The position numbers and the translations under genes were made by a program. DNA of 64,000 bases, from the NCBI GenBank assembly GCA_028564705.1, contig JAPXFQ010002741.1:1364001-1428000 (forward strand), read 5' to 3'. Positions within the stretch are counted from its first letter, which is position 1; every line of letters starts with the position of its first letter. Below the pieces are notes generated by a model, which was not told where the DNA came from, did no database searches, and saw only the letters and a program-made list of their open reading frames with translations. This DNA is from Apricaphanius iberus. Lineage: Eukaryota; Chordata; Actinopteri; Cyprinodontiformes; Aphaniidae. Positions 36,328 through 49,296 of the stretch are shown here, piece after piece.

Positions 36328-37054
36328 ATTTGGTAGCCTAAATTCCCCACAAGGTCAAAATAAACAGCAGACCAGCAATTAATTATTAATTCACTTTTGC
36401 AACTTAATTGCAAGACAGTCAAGGGATATTTTAACATTAAGTATTAACCAACCTGTGCAACTGTTCTAGCCTAATTAACTAATTAAATAAAGTTGCACAA
36501 GAATAACTAATAGTATACTGATGTGTATCGCCCTTTTAATAAAGTTATAAAGGGTTCATTGATAAGTTAGATCCTTCATTCTAGTGTTATCAGTCATTTA
36601 AAGTAGTCTAACTTTTTCTTTATTTCCCCTAGATCTAAAACACAAAGAGCCAGCGGTTTTGAACCACAAGGGCTGACATCATTTGTATAATCAATTGGTT
36701 TGCTGCAAGTAAATTTTGTTATTGAATTATGTTTCCTATTGTTGAGCAGTTATGACTTCACAATCACAGTATAGGCTACCAACGGAAATTCATTTGGGCC
36801 AACTTAGTAACAACACTGACCTATTTTGACCAAGGAAAACCCTGATTGTTGATCATATTGTTCCTCCTAGTCACCCACTTCTACCATAAAAGGTCAATGC
36901 AAATTGCCTGGTGCATATTTTGCATAGTCTTAAGCCAACTGATAATGGGCATTTCATGGTTAACCTTGGCAAACAAGAGGCGGAGAAGGCACGTTCTGCT
37001 GGGACTGAAATGGAGGTGTTATCTGTTATGTAGAGGTACATAATTTATTTTCTC

Positions 37055-37056
<2 letters not shown>
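36328..37056. other. gabra1 intron DNA, nothing recognised
   Basis: AT-rich; an open frame near 36846-37043 has no domain. Confidence 0.45.

Positions 37057-37095
<39 letters not shown>
37057..37095. repeat. (CAAT)n microsatellite
   Basis: About nine CAAT units, possibly the antisense tail of a LINE. Confidence 0.95.
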
Positions 37096-37096
<1 letters not shown>

Positions 37097-37228
37097 CAAA
37101 AATATATTCATCAATAAGAAATGTGTAACAAGACAACAAAAGTAGAGAGACTTAATAAAAAATAACAGCCGCTCAAGCAATAAAACAATTAAGAACAATA
37201 AATATAACGTTTAATTTACATTACTAAA

Positions 37229-37554
37229 ATAGTAAATGGCCTGTATTTGCATAGCACTTTACTTAGTCCCTACGGATCCTAAAGCGTTTCACACTACATT
37301 CAGTCCTTCGCCCATTTATGTACACGTTCACACACTGATGGCAAGCTACGCTATAGCCAAAGCTGCCCTGGGGCACACTGACAGAGACGAGGCTGCTGGA
37401 TTCTGCCGCACCGGGCGCTCTGACCACCACCAGTAGGCAACGGGAGAAGTGTCTTGCACAACGACACAACGACCGAGACACTCAGAGCCAGAGCTCAAAC
37501 CAGCAACCCTCTGATTATAAGATGAACTCCCAACTCCTGAACTACGGTTGTTCC
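37229..37554 (-). mobile_element. tRNA-derived SINE, antisense (family shared with 44187-44523)
   Basis: On the plus strand: GTAAATGGCCTGTATTTGCA then TAGCACTTTACTTAGTCCCT, CTGCCCTGGGGCACACTGAC, TCTGACCACCACCAGTAGGC and, at the tRNA head, CAACCCTCTGATTATAAG and CCCAACTCCTGAAC (complement of B and A boxes). It matches the second copy closely over its full length. Confidence 0.85.
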
Positions 37555-38584
<1,030 letters not shown>

Positions 38585-38741
38585 TTATTGAAGAGTATTA
38601 GTTATAAAAAGCATTAAAAACAAAAAAGAAAAAACAATATGGGATTAATAGTAACTGACTGTGACATTGCCCAGAAACCAAGAGACTCATAAAGTATCCC
38701 CATTTCAGAAGATGGCAAATAAATTTATTTAATGATCGAAA

Positions 38742-38760
38742 GAAAAAAAAAAAAAAAAAA
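38742..38760. repeat. poly-A tract
   Basis: About 18 A, preceding an AT-rich stretch. Confidence 0.9.
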
Positions 38761-38864
38761 CTACATTTGATTTATGTAAAATATATTAGCAGCTCACACA
38801 GTTTTGTAGTTTTAGACTTTGTATTTTGTAGAATTTCACAGCAGAGATGGTGTTTGATTTTTGC

Positions 38865-39150
38865 TAATAGACCGATTGGTTGCACAGTTCTTAGCACTGC
38901 TTCCTCAAAGCAAAAATGTTATGGTCTGGGATGTGTACTGGCTAAGATCTGTCTGAATGGGGTTACCCTGTTCTCCACATTCATGTGTGAAATCTCTCTT
39001 GGTTCTTCTCCCACAGTTCAAGGACATGCTTTCTTGGTTAATAGGTTTTTTTCTAAATTTTCCTTATGGACAAGTATCTGTCACCCCTGGGTGTGATCTG
39101 GTTCTCTTCCATTTGGCACTGGAGAAAGCCACAATTATTGAAAACGTATA
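38865..39150 (+). mobile_element. tRNA-derived SINE, highly decayed copy
   Basis: Alignment by eye to 35948-36316: GGTTGCACAGTTCTTAGCAC, CTTCCTCAAAGCAAAAATGT, TTCTCCACATTCATGTGTG, CTTCTCCCACAGTTCAAGGA and TCTAAATTTTCCTTATGGAC follow the same order. Many substitutions indicate an old insertion. Confidence 0.7.
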
Positions 39151-41690
39151 TGTAGATGATTCATGCTTGTTTTTTTTTAAATAACTTTAACTAATATCTG
39201 ATGTCCATAAATGTATAGGATCTTGTCAAGTCCTTATGTTAAATATTAATTTTATTTTTTCAAGCTGGAACGTATTTTTAGCAAATATTATGTTCATTCA
39301 TTCACCCAGACAAGTTAATATCCAGTCACGATCAGCATATATCCATATAATGGGAGTCAATCAGGGCAGAAGATTTGTTGCCTGTAATGAGGCATTATCT
39401 GACCCAAAACTTTGCTAAAAATAAGGTCTAGGTTGAAAAAACCCAAACTTCCCCGTGAAGTACAACCAAGGTGTGTCCTCTTATGCTGTAACATCCATTT
39501 AGATAATAAAGTAGATGGTTTACCTTGTTTAGCTCTGTTCATGTAAAACCACCAGGCATAACACAATCCATACAATGTGTATATGAATGTTTATGTTTAT
39601 TCCTAAGCCTTTCTATCAGCAACATCTTCAGTAATTTGAACTACAGCAGCTCATCTATTAGAACACAGAGGTCAGCATCTGTTCCCTACATGCATTGACA
39701 AGTCTTGTCCACCATTAACCATGTTACCAATTCACCATTGTTTTTATTACAAAGCAAATTTTCCTTGAACTCGCCCCTAGGGCCCGGTTATACCCTCAAG
39801 GGCAGCTGTTCTGGAGATGGTCTGACCCAGTCATCTAGCCACCACAATACAGTTTTTTAATACTTACATAAAAGATGTACCTATCCCCTGCCAAAAAAAA
39901 CAATAATCACCTTTATGACTTAATATTCACTTGCTGCCTAAAATATCCAAGTCTGCTGACAATTGCCATTATGAAAGAATATGTACTGTTGTGAACTTTG
40001 CATGTCAGTGCAGATACAATTCTTTATTAACTTGCTGAACTTTTTGACTCACTTCCAGCTATAATCTTGAAATGCGTGTCCTGAAAAAGCCGAAGGATAT
40101 TTAATGAACTTTGTACATTCCCAATTTATACACGAGAAAACACAGATGACCCATGGCTAAACTCACTAATTATTAGAGTTTCTCCCCCCCCTCAAAATTA
40201 GACCTTCAGACAAAAATGTATCAAATTATGCAACTACCAAATCGTTATTAAAACATAATTTACTTTTTTAAATAAAATAATTTAATACAAAGTGAAGTGT
40301 ATTAAATCTAGAAAATCATATTGCTCTACTAAATCAGGCATGCAAAGGTATGATGAGACATTATTAAGCAATGGAGTAACTGGGTCAGACCATGTCTAAT
40401 AGAGCGATGCTCATTTTAGAAAAGGCAACAGCAGATGTTTAGACCCTGAGTAAAATCAGTCGGAACTTATCATAAGGAACAGCTGGTTTGAGGAGATGTC
40501 ATAAAATATGCAGAAAATATAATTCCACATATGCTTTATCTGGATTATTGTTAAACAAAAATGTATTTTTAAATGTATGTCATGGATTTGTATGTTATCT
40601 CTGTGTTAAAACATCTTTTTTTTCAAACAATATTGCCAGAAAATAATGTATGTGAGCATTTTTTCCAAAAGAGCCCCTAGCTACTAAAAAACAGCATTCA
40701 ATTTGGATGTATAGTCTTGGAGTTAAGTATTGCATTTGAGTACATCAAAAAAAATAGGTCAAATATTTCTATTCTACAGTATTTTTTTATAGCTATCCCC
40801 TCTATATGTGAATACTCATGGCAGCTGTTCAGATAATCTTTTTTTTTACTGATTGATAAGGTTTACACATTAGGGGAAATCAGATTGCTTTGATAAAATA
40901 AGGCAAAACATTTATCCTTCTAACAACATTTATGCTATTTTATGTGCATTAAAAGAGTTTGATTACAGAATTCATACACAAGTATGTTCAACACTGCACC
41001 AAGAACTGAATCGTTATCTGCAATCTTGATAACCAGTAAAATGGAAATATGTTGCAGAAATGTATTTGCTACTTTCCAGCTCATTATGCTATAGATGTCT
41101 AATGCCTGGCTTGATGCCTTTTTATCTATGTTACTGCCACATTTTCGTTTTTTTGTAAATATAGATTAAGTAATCCACAATGTATGTAGTGAACATCACA
41201 TTTAAGTTGTACCATGACACAAGCTTGCGGAAACAGTTTAAATTATTTCAAATTTGGAAAAAATGTATAAAAAATATGTACTAAATATGGCCCTGTCTAC
41301 ACAGAGATCCAACCAGATGAGGCAGCAAAGATATTTAATCACGTAGGTTTCTTGTCCACAAGGAGTCGGTATTTCAGCACAAAGCACTGCCAATGGGCCC
41401 AGCATAGGTACTGCTGCTAACGGGCCCAGCATAGGTAATACAGCAGTTTCAGCAGTTTGTGGGGAATTTTGTGGATGATTTTTTTTTTCTGGTGCTTTTT
41501 AAACCGACTGTTTTTGAAACTATACCCATTTTTTCAGTCATTTGGGCAGCACAAATTCCCTTCATGATAGCAAACATGCAAAGAAAAGTGGTATTGTCTC
41601 TACCTTAGCCAAATAGAGCTTCACCTAACTTTCACTGCATTGTAAACAGGAACTAGAAAATTTCAGGAAATTTAGAGAAGGGACGGCCAC
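39151..41690 (-). other. gabra1 large intron, no element recognised
   Basis: AT-rich. A short duplication of GGGCCCAGCATAGGTA occurs at 41395-41410 and 41424-41439. Confidence 0.45.
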
Positions 41691-41693
41691 GGT

Positions 41694-42160
41694 GTGCATG
41701 CTAATGCTAACTAGCATGCTAATGCTAATGTTAGCTAACATGTTGGCATTACTATAAACCCATTCAGTACCAAAATATAGTCAAAAAGCTCAAATTAGCT
41801 AAAATGCTAACAAGAGCTAGCATGCTAATGCTAACTAGCATGCTAATGCTAGCTAACATGTTGGCAATACTATAAACCCATTCAGTACAAAAATATAGTC
41901 AAAAAGCTAAAATTAGCTAAAATGCTAACAACAGCTAGCATGCTAATGCTAACTAGCATGCTAATGCTAGCTAACATGTTGGCATTACTATAATCCCATT
42001 CAGTACAAAAATATAGTCAAAAAGCTAAAATTAGCTAAAATGCTAGCAACAGCTAGCATGGTAATGCTAACTAGCATGCTAATGCTAGCTAAGATGTTGG
42101 CATTAGTATTAATAGGATTAGTATGAAAATATACTGAAAAAGCTGAAATCAACTAAAATG
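41694..42160. repeat. 118-bp tandem array rich in GCTAGCATGCTAATGCTA
   Basis: The marker GTTGGCA recurs at 41742, 41860, 41978 and 42096, exactly 118 bp apart, giving about four units. Each contains nested short repeats of CTAGCATG and GCTAATG and the text TATAGTCAAAAAGCTAAAAT. The fourth unit is more diverged. Confidence 0.95.
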
Positions 42161-42200
42161 CATACAAGTGCAATGTAGTACTGTGTATAACATAGGGATT

Positions 42201-42361
42201 TTGGTTCCAGCTTTCAAACAAGAAAAAAAAAATTTTGCTCCCCCTGGGATTCGAACCCACTACCTCTTGCATTGTATTCCTGTTCCTTCACAGTTACACT
42301 ACAACATCAGTTATACAGCATTGAGTTTTAGGCCATATGATCTGTTGTCTCGTCTCCCAGT
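42201..42361 (-). repeat. tRNA-like module, unit 1 of a tandem pair
   Basis: On the minus strand GTTGTAGTGTAACTGTGAAG is followed about 30 bases later by GTAGTGGGTTCGAATCCC, an A-box-like and a perfect B-box (GGTTCGAATCC) spacing typical of tRNA-derived sequence. The module is flanked by TTTTAGGCCATATGATCTGT and CAGCTTTCAAACAAGAAA. Confidence 0.65.
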
Positions 42362-42515
42362 TCAGCTTTCAGCAAAGAAAAATTATTTGCTGCTCGCTCC
42401 TGGATTTGAACCCAGTACCTCTGGGATGCAAACCCTCTTCCTTAACCACTACGCCATCCGAACATACATATAACATTGACTTTTAGGCCATATGTTCTGT
42501 TGTCTCCTCTCCATG
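42362..42515 (-). repeat. tRNA-like module, unit 2 of a tandem pair
   Basis: On the minus strand GGATGGCGTAGTGGTTAAGG (good A box, TGGCGTAGTGG) then TACTGGGTTCAAATCCAGG (B box GGTTCAAATCC). It matches unit 1 module by module, including TTTTAGGCCATATGTTCTGT and CAGCTTTCAGCAAAGAAA, about 160 bp apart. A-to-B spacing resembles a tRNA gene, but a proper cloverleaf with paired acceptor stem is not evident. Confidence 0.65.
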
Positions 42516-43800
42516 TTCAGAGTGTTAAACAGCTGCGAACGAACCTTTCCCATTCGAAAACTATAGCAGCTATCAGGAAAATTATTGGAGTGTTAGCGAT
42601 ATTTATCCTTTGTGTTCAATTATTTCAAAGCACAACTCTCTATCTTATTCACAGATGAAATGGTACAGGCAGACAGGGGGACTGAGAAAGACAGAGACAT
42701 GGTCAGAAAGACAAAGACAGATGGACTGACACATGGACTTGTTTGTAGTACTTCTCTCTATAGTACTGCATAGCATAACCTGTGTTTAAGTGGGGTTTAA
42801 TAGGCCTTCAATGTGTATATACTGTGGAATGAACTTTAGTGAACTCTGATCAAAGGTGCTCCGTTTCCCCAGCAACAAGTGTGAGTGAAAATTGCAGCAG
42901 GTGCAAACACTTAAGATGATTAAGAGCTTCAATTTTAAGAAAAAACTCCAAAAAGTGCGCCGAACAAATCGTTCCCATTCGAAAACCGTACAAGGTATCG
43001 GAAAAATTCTTGAAGTGTGAGCGAGATGTATCATTTGTCTTCGTTCATGCCAAAGCAGAAGTCTCTACCTTATTCACAGTCCGAGAGGGAACGAGAGAAA
43101 AATGACTAAGAACATCTCTCTGGCTGAGATCATCCTGACCAGCCACAATGATAAACTATAGGACAAAAGCCCTAAAACTGGGTTCCACTTTGAGCGATCT
43201 AGAGCTCGCTGAGAGAAAACCGTGCGATATAGGGAAATTTTGAAATGATCCTGAGAATCACAAAGGGCGGCTCTATTTCATGACCGAAAATCATGTCACT
43301 AGTGCGAAATATGTGGCCGTGACGTCGAGTTAAATTTTTATGAGGACCTTCCAAAAGTTCATCACTCCACACTCTGCTTAACGAGCTGCTCCACTCTAAA
43401 AATGTCGATTTGGGGCAAACTTTGGGTCGAACAAAGTCAAATTGTGACAAAACCGTAACAGCTATCGACATGCGGTCTTCAATGCTGAACACAGCACGGA
43501 CGTGGCTACAATCTGGATTTCGAATGGTGTTGCTAAGTTATTGTATGGCTACACAGTAAATCTTCAAAAATAGTGGATTTTTCATGATTTTGGGCCGTTT
43601 TTCCATTCATTTCCAATGGGTGTTTTTGGGGGTGGTTCTTCGCTAATTACGTCGCCATGGTAACTCCAATCGCCAATAAAAGTAATAGCACACCTCACAC
43701 GATCGAGCCGGTCGTTTTGATGTATATATTGTGGGGGTGCACGCTACGGTACGACCCGCATTAACGGTGAAAGAATAAAGAGTCCGTTTAGAAGTGAATA
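42516..43800. repeat. composite non-coding dispersed repeat, body
   Basis: Two diverged copies of one segment: TTCCCATTCGAAAACTATAG near 42547 and TTCCCATTCGAAAACCGTAC near 42971, each followed by a TATC(A/G)G(A/G)AAAATT core, AGTGT(T/G)AGCGA and, about 100 bases on, CTTATTCACAG. The rest has unusually CpG-rich text for this window (GTGACGTCGAGTTAAATT, CACGATCGAGCCGGTCG, CTACGGTACGACCCGC). No ORF of note. I believe this family is dispersed in teleosts but cannot name it. Confidence 0.6.
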
Positions 43801-43804
43801 GTAA

Positions 43805-43901
43805 TAAGGGACTGCCCATGCAATTGCATGGAGGCAGTGCAATACATTGCTTTGCAATGGATTTGCACTGCCTCCATGCATTGCATTGGGCCGTCCCTTA
43901 A
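43805..43901. repeat. near-perfect hairpin (about 46-bp arms)
   Basis: Left arm begins AAGGGACTGCCCATGCAATT and contains GCATGGAGGCAGTGCAA; the right arm is its complement, ending TTGGGCCGTCCCTT. The loop is only a few bases around ATTGCTTTGCAAT. Two or three single-base bulges break the stem. It forms the right end of the composite repeat. Confidence 0.9.
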
Positions 43902-44186
43902 TTAAAAAAGATGCTTGAAAAAAAATAATTTGAAAGACAAACAGCCCTAACTCACTTGTCTCTCTAATTCATGTTGAGTGCAACCATTTTTCTTCAGTGG
44001 TCACCTAAATGGTAAACATAGTCAACATGTTTATAATTTTAGTTCAGTTTATAAATGGTTGTTCATTAAAGGTCTGATATGTTTGTTCGAGAACATTAGA
44101 GAAAACAACATATTGAAGACCAAAACAAAACCATCTGTTATGTCAGGGATAAGGTGGAGAAGCAGATTAATGTTGATTTTGGTTAT

Positions 44187-44523
44187 AAATGGTAAATGGT
44201 AAATGGACTGCATTTCTATGGCCTGCATTTGTATAGCGCTTTACTCAGTCCCTAAAGACCCCAAAGCGCTTTACACTACTTTCAGTCATCTACCCACACA
44301 TTCACACACTGATGATGGTAACTTACATTGTAGCCACAGCTGCCCTGGGGCGCACTGACAGAGGCGAGGCTGCCAGACACTGGTGCCACTGGGCCCTCTG
44401 ACCACCACCAGTAGGCAATGGGTGAAGTGTCTTGCCCAAGACACACAACGACTGAGATCGTCAGAGCCGGGGCAACCTTCCGATTACAAGGCAAACACCC
44501 AACTCCTGAGCCACAGTCGCCCC
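44187..44523 (-). mobile_element. tRNA-derived SINE, antisense (second copy)
   Basis: Same family as 37229-37554: TTTGTATAGCGCTTTACTCA, CTGCCCTGGGGCGCACTGAC, CCACCACCAGTAGGCAATGG, and the tRNA head complement CTTCCGATTACAAGG with CCCAACTCCTGAGCCAC. The left edge has a triple AAATGGT repeat and a partial duplication of TGCATTT(C/G)TAT, suggesting slippage in the tail. Confidence 0.88.
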
Positions 44524-44819
44524 ATAACAATGTCGGAAGCTTTGGAATTCTAACCAAGCATTTTCCAATTCATAGTCCAAAAATGGAAAGTGCACGGCTC
44601 AACTGAAAACTGTCCAAGACATGACAGTAAACCTTAAATGAAAGAAGGGGCAAGGAGAGCATTTATCAATGAAGCAATCAACTGTCAATTTATAACTCCG
44701 AAAGAGCTTATCAGGTTGGAAAGTTATTCTACAGAGCTACTAGTCATGCAGTAGGCTACTCAAAACAAATTTTCATAAGAGCGGCAAGAAGAAAGCCATT
44801 GTTTAAAGGCCTACAGTAG

Positions 44820-45345
44820 TTCCAATATCCCTTATACCAGCAGAGGACGAAACAAAGAATGTGGAGAACGGTGCTCTAGTCAGGTGAAACCAAAACATGT
44901 CAGTTGGGCCTAAACAAACAAAAAGCTTTGAGTGACTAAAAACTTATACTTCACCCTGAAAACACCATCCTCAATGAAAAGTTGTTGTGGTAGCATAATG
45001 GTGTGGGGATCTTGTTCTTCAGCACTGACATGAAAGTTAGTTTGGGAGAAGATGGATGAAGCAAAACACACAGTGATCCTGAACAAAATTGCTAATAGTC
45101 AGTAAAGACTGAGGGGGCCAATGATCTTAAAAATACAGCTAGATCTATACATGAATTGTTTAAATCAAAGCAAATTCACCTGTCAAAACTTTCAGTTAAA
45201 GTTGTGACCAATTTAACTAAGCTTTAGCTACTTGGCTTTAGATGGGCAACATTTTCAATCTTTAGATGTGACAACCTGGTAGAGATATACCCCAGGAGCT
45301 TTCCAAAGTACCAAATAAGTCTCACAACGCATTTATCCATGGTTC
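44820..45345 (+). mobile_element. Tc1 transposase fossil
   Basis: Text follows the central and C-terminal part of fish Tc1 transposase genes: GGTGCTCTAGTCAGGTGAAA then CCAAAAC (WSDETK region), CACCCTGAAAACACCATCCT, GTGTGGGGATCTTGTTCTTC, GAAGATGGATGAAGC, and later CTTTAGATGTGACAACCTGG then TAGAGATATACCCC. Frames are broken throughout and both terminal repeats are lost or unrecognisable. Confidence 0.75.
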
Positions 45346-46790
45346 TGAGTACGAATGCAAAAAAAGGGTTTGTGTTGGTCTATCCTTATAAAAATCTAAA
45401 TAAATCTCAAGTTTCCCCTGTAATGAAGTGTACAAAAAAAGCATTAGACTACTTTCTAGAGGCCCTGTTAAAACTGATATTACATATAAAAATAACAATT
45501 CTTTCTAAAACACAGACTAATTTGGACAGTAAAAATAGTTGATGTTTTTCATCATAGTTATTATGTAACCCTTTTCTTATCTATGAGTCAGCCTATGGTG
45601 ACAATTTGTTAAAACTGTAGTTTTTTATGGAGAGTGTCCTTGTGCATGTACTATATTTTTTCAGAATAGGACCAACTATTTGGCTCCTCTTAATCCATCC
45701 CACCACATACACAACTGAATGTAGGAAAGAAAGTTTTAAATTAGTTTTTTTTACTTACACAAAATTCATTTTTTTCGGTTTTGTTGCTTTTTGCTGTTTT
45801 GTTTTATTTTCTCCAACAAACTTAAACTAAAGAGTTATTAGGCTTTACGTAATTCTCAGCTAAATATAGAACACATTTTTTATGAAATGTATGAATTTGA
45901 TTGAGTGAAGACAAAAAGAAAAACAGGCTTTCTGAAATGTATAACCTTCTCAACTGAATAGTGTGTTTCTCTATAAAAGCTGGGTGTGACAAATTAGGAG
46001 TAAGACCAGTATGTCAGTTTGTTTACCAGTATCTCAGCTACTAAATCAGAGGAAGATGAAGGCGCTACCACTTGGTATTACAAAATTAGCTTTAAAAGCA
46101 TTGTCATTTTAAGTATCTCATATACTTTACTGTGTTTGGTAGGCTCTGTTGTCATGGAAACAAGTCTCCCATTTTCTGCAATATGTACCAACGATACGAA
46201 AGAAAAGTGAAATATATATATTCATTTACTACATTCAATAACATTGGATGTTCTGGGTTTCTGTTTGTGTTTGGAGGTTGTGAGAGCACATTTGTTTGCA
46301 ATATCTGCAAACATGTGCAGGTGTGTGTAGGTGACTGACTAATAAGACAAAGGTGGGTTTTTATTTTTCTTTAACTCTACGGAGAATTATTACTTTTGGA
46401 TCTACTCAAACAAGGGCACACGCAAAATGGGAATCATTTAGAATACTGGCCGATTGATTCATTGGGTTATGTTATATTTCAATTTCGGGTTTTACTGTAT
46501 TTTAATGTGACGTAAAGTCTGCAAAACACTTGAGGTTTTGAAGGCAAATAATGATCAGAGTGAGAGTTTTTTTTTTTTTTATTAGCTTTCACTGAAACAT
46601 GAAGTCTGCAATTCACATCTGCTAACCAAATTTTTTGGTTTTAATTACATGCTCACATTCAAACGCACACACACATACAAAACAGTTTTCAAAAATGGAC
46701 AAAATAGTTGTAAATAAAGGAACCTAACACTGAAATGATAAATTGCGATGAAATGACAAATATGATTAAGTTAGCAGGCAATACTGCTCA
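45346..46790 (-). other. gabra1 large intron, no element recognised
   Basis: Several short frames with no domains; a poly-T run at 46567-46580. Confidence 0.45.
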
Positions 46791-46792
46791 AA

Positions 46793-47790
46793 GTAAGGCA
46801 AGGCAATTTTATTGGTATAGCAGTTTCAACACAAGGCAATTCAAGGTGCTTTACATGATTAAAATTAGAACACAGAAGAGAGAGCATAAATCACTTTGAA
46901 GATTAAAATACAAGCAAGCATTTACAATAAAACAGTAATCAAGACAATCATTTCTTTGAAAATTAAAAACAAGCAGGTAAAAAAAACAATAATAAAAAAA
47001 CAATCATAGGATCAGTCTAAATAGGTCAGTTTTAATTATAGACTTAAAAGAGTCCAGTGTCTCTGCAGCTTTGCATTTTCCTGGTAGTTTGTTTAGATGG
47101 GAGGAGCATAGAAACTAAAAACTGCCTCTCCATGTTTGGTTCTGGTTCTAGGGACGATCAGTAAACTAGAGCTGGAGGACCTTAGTGATCTGGGTGGTTT
47201 GTACCATGATAGCAGATCGTTAATGTACTCTAGTGTTACCCATTCAATGATTTATAAAATAATAAAAGCACTTTGAATTCTATTATCTGAGATACAGGGA
47301 GCCAGTGTAGTGACTTTAGAACTGGGGTGATGTGTCCTATGTGGGTTCTAGTGAGAACACGAGCTGCAGCGTTCTGGGCAGCTGTCGGATTGATTTTTTA
47401 GGTAGACCTATGAAGATTCTGTTACAGTAATCAAGGCGGCTAAAGATGAATGCATGGATGAGTTTTTCAAGGTTTCATTGTGTCATCAGTCCTGTAATCC
47501 TGGAAATGTTCCTCAGGTGATAGAAAGCTGACCTTGTTATTGCTTTTATGTGACCCTGGAGGTTCAAGTCTGAGTTCATTATTATGCCTAGATTTCTGGC
47601 CTGCTTGATAATTTCTAGTTGGGCCTGTTTAAACGGGTTACTGATATGTAGTCGATCTGTTTTGGGTCCAAAGATAAGTAATTTGTTTTTGTTTTTGTTC
47701 AGTTGGAGGAAATTACAGGACATCCAGCTGGGAATTTGCTCAATGCATTTATTAAGGGTTTGGATTAGACTCAAAGTGTCACACTAAAAT
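46793..47790 (-). mobile_element. 5'-truncated L2-like LINE (RT end plus 3' region)
   Basis: The minus-strand frame 47774-47475 encodes LNKCIEQIPSWMSCNFLQLN, KNKNKLLIFGPK and LEIIKQARNLGIIMNSDLNL, the post-catalytic (thumb) part of an L2-clade reverse transcriptase. Downstream, to the left, is a decayed C-terminal region (its plus-strand text has GAGAACACGAGCTGCAGCGT, the complement of the common AAR(V/T)L block) and a 3' end reading TGCCTTGTGTTGAAACTGC on the minus strand. It is inserted in the large gabra1 intron in the gene's own orientation. Confidence 0.82.
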
Positions 47791-49290
47791 AAGCAAATGT
47801 ACATATCCAAAACACCTGCGAGGAATAGACAGATTAAGGGATTTTCATTGTCCACTTGCCTGTAAGATAAAAATACTTTTTTTATTTTTATTCATCTATG
47901 GTCAAATGAGTGGACTGGACAAGGGATGAATTTATTTTATTTTTTTCCTGAAAGGTGGTTATCTTATTTTTTAAACTTTAGGCGATTAGTCAGTCCCTAA
48001 AGGACATTTTTCCGCTAATCTTACAAACCTCAAGCCAGTGAATAAATATCCAGGCCCTACATCAGAAACAAACCACAGGCAAAAACATTGTGAGCGAGAG
48101 CAAGGCTCCTGGAAAATGTCTTTGTATTTCTGTCACGCTCAGTGGTTCCAAGCAGAAATGCCTCTCAAACAATGTTATGACTGAGAAAACAACCAATCAA
48201 ACAAGACAATCAAAATGTGGTTCAAGAGTACAACTATGAAGTGGAAAGCCTACTGACTCAAAGGATCCCCAGTCCTTTATGTGCAACATAAGCCATGTGT
48301 CTTGATGCTGGGAAGACCTTGCAAAAAAAAAAAAAAAATGGTACAGATGTTGCGATTTAATAATGAAAATATACATCTAGCTTGAGAGCTTCCTCATGAA
48401 TAATGCAACAGCTTTTACTTCCTAGAAGTCAATGGGAGGATTTGAAAAAAACAAGATTCTGTATCTAACCATTGATCCATCCACATGTCAGAGAAATACA
48501 TAGAATAAAGATGACTTCATAACACCCCAATATGTAGGTTGGCTAATTGATTTTTTAGAACCTATGCTGCTTTCTACTTCCCTTAGAGAAAACTTCTCGC
48601 CTATGAGCTGAGGTTGACCCAAGTTTCAAATGGAGATAAGTTTGTAATATTTTTGTTACGTATTATTTTTGTTTGCAGATATATTAATATGTATGATATA
48701 GCCTAAAACTCAAGTAGTATTGTAGTAATAAGAGAATAGAAGGGAACAGCAACAAACAGTCAAAGTAGGATATGTTCAATTTAAGCTTGCGGTTTACTGT
48801 AGTAACTCTATTATATTACAGGTAAGGATTTATTTATAATTATCAATAATCTAATAAAAAAGAAACTCATTCTTTACTGTATGTAGATGCAACACACTGA
48901 AAGGGATATTTTTTAAGTTTTTTTTTCTGATAATTTTGAAAATCATGCCAAAAGGTTAATGAAGACTTGAAGCTATTTACATTTTAAATAAGACCAATAA
49001 AAACAATTCTTACATAAATGTCAGCCTAAACAAAGTATTTCTCGTTTTCCTTTTTGCAATACATAATTGATTCTATCCCTTCCCTTCCACTGGATATGTA
49101 AGCGGCACGTAATGAAATAGACACATTTTGCTCACGAAAGCGCCAGGAGCGTTTAGACGTGTATCACTCGCAATAGGGTTCCTCCCAGCTGGTCCCAGGA
49201 AATCAAAGAATCACAGCAGAATTGCAATTGCATAACTTAAACGGTAGCATGCAAGGGAAAAACATAATTCTATGTTCATAAGTAGCATAA
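47791..49290 (-). other. gabra1 large intron, no element recognised
   Basis: AT-rich. A poly-A run lies at 48327-48339. Confidence 0.45.
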
Positions 49291-49296
49291 ACTCAC

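Noticed and set aside
42385..42464. Functional tRNA gene
   Set aside because: A and B boxes are present but a paired acceptor stem and normal cloverleaf were not evident, and the sequence is duplicated within a repeat.
42168..42473. 101-residue plus-strand ORF
   Set aside because: It runs through the two tRNA-like modules; its two similar FEPSTSG/IRTHYLL-like pieces are translations of the duplicated repeat.
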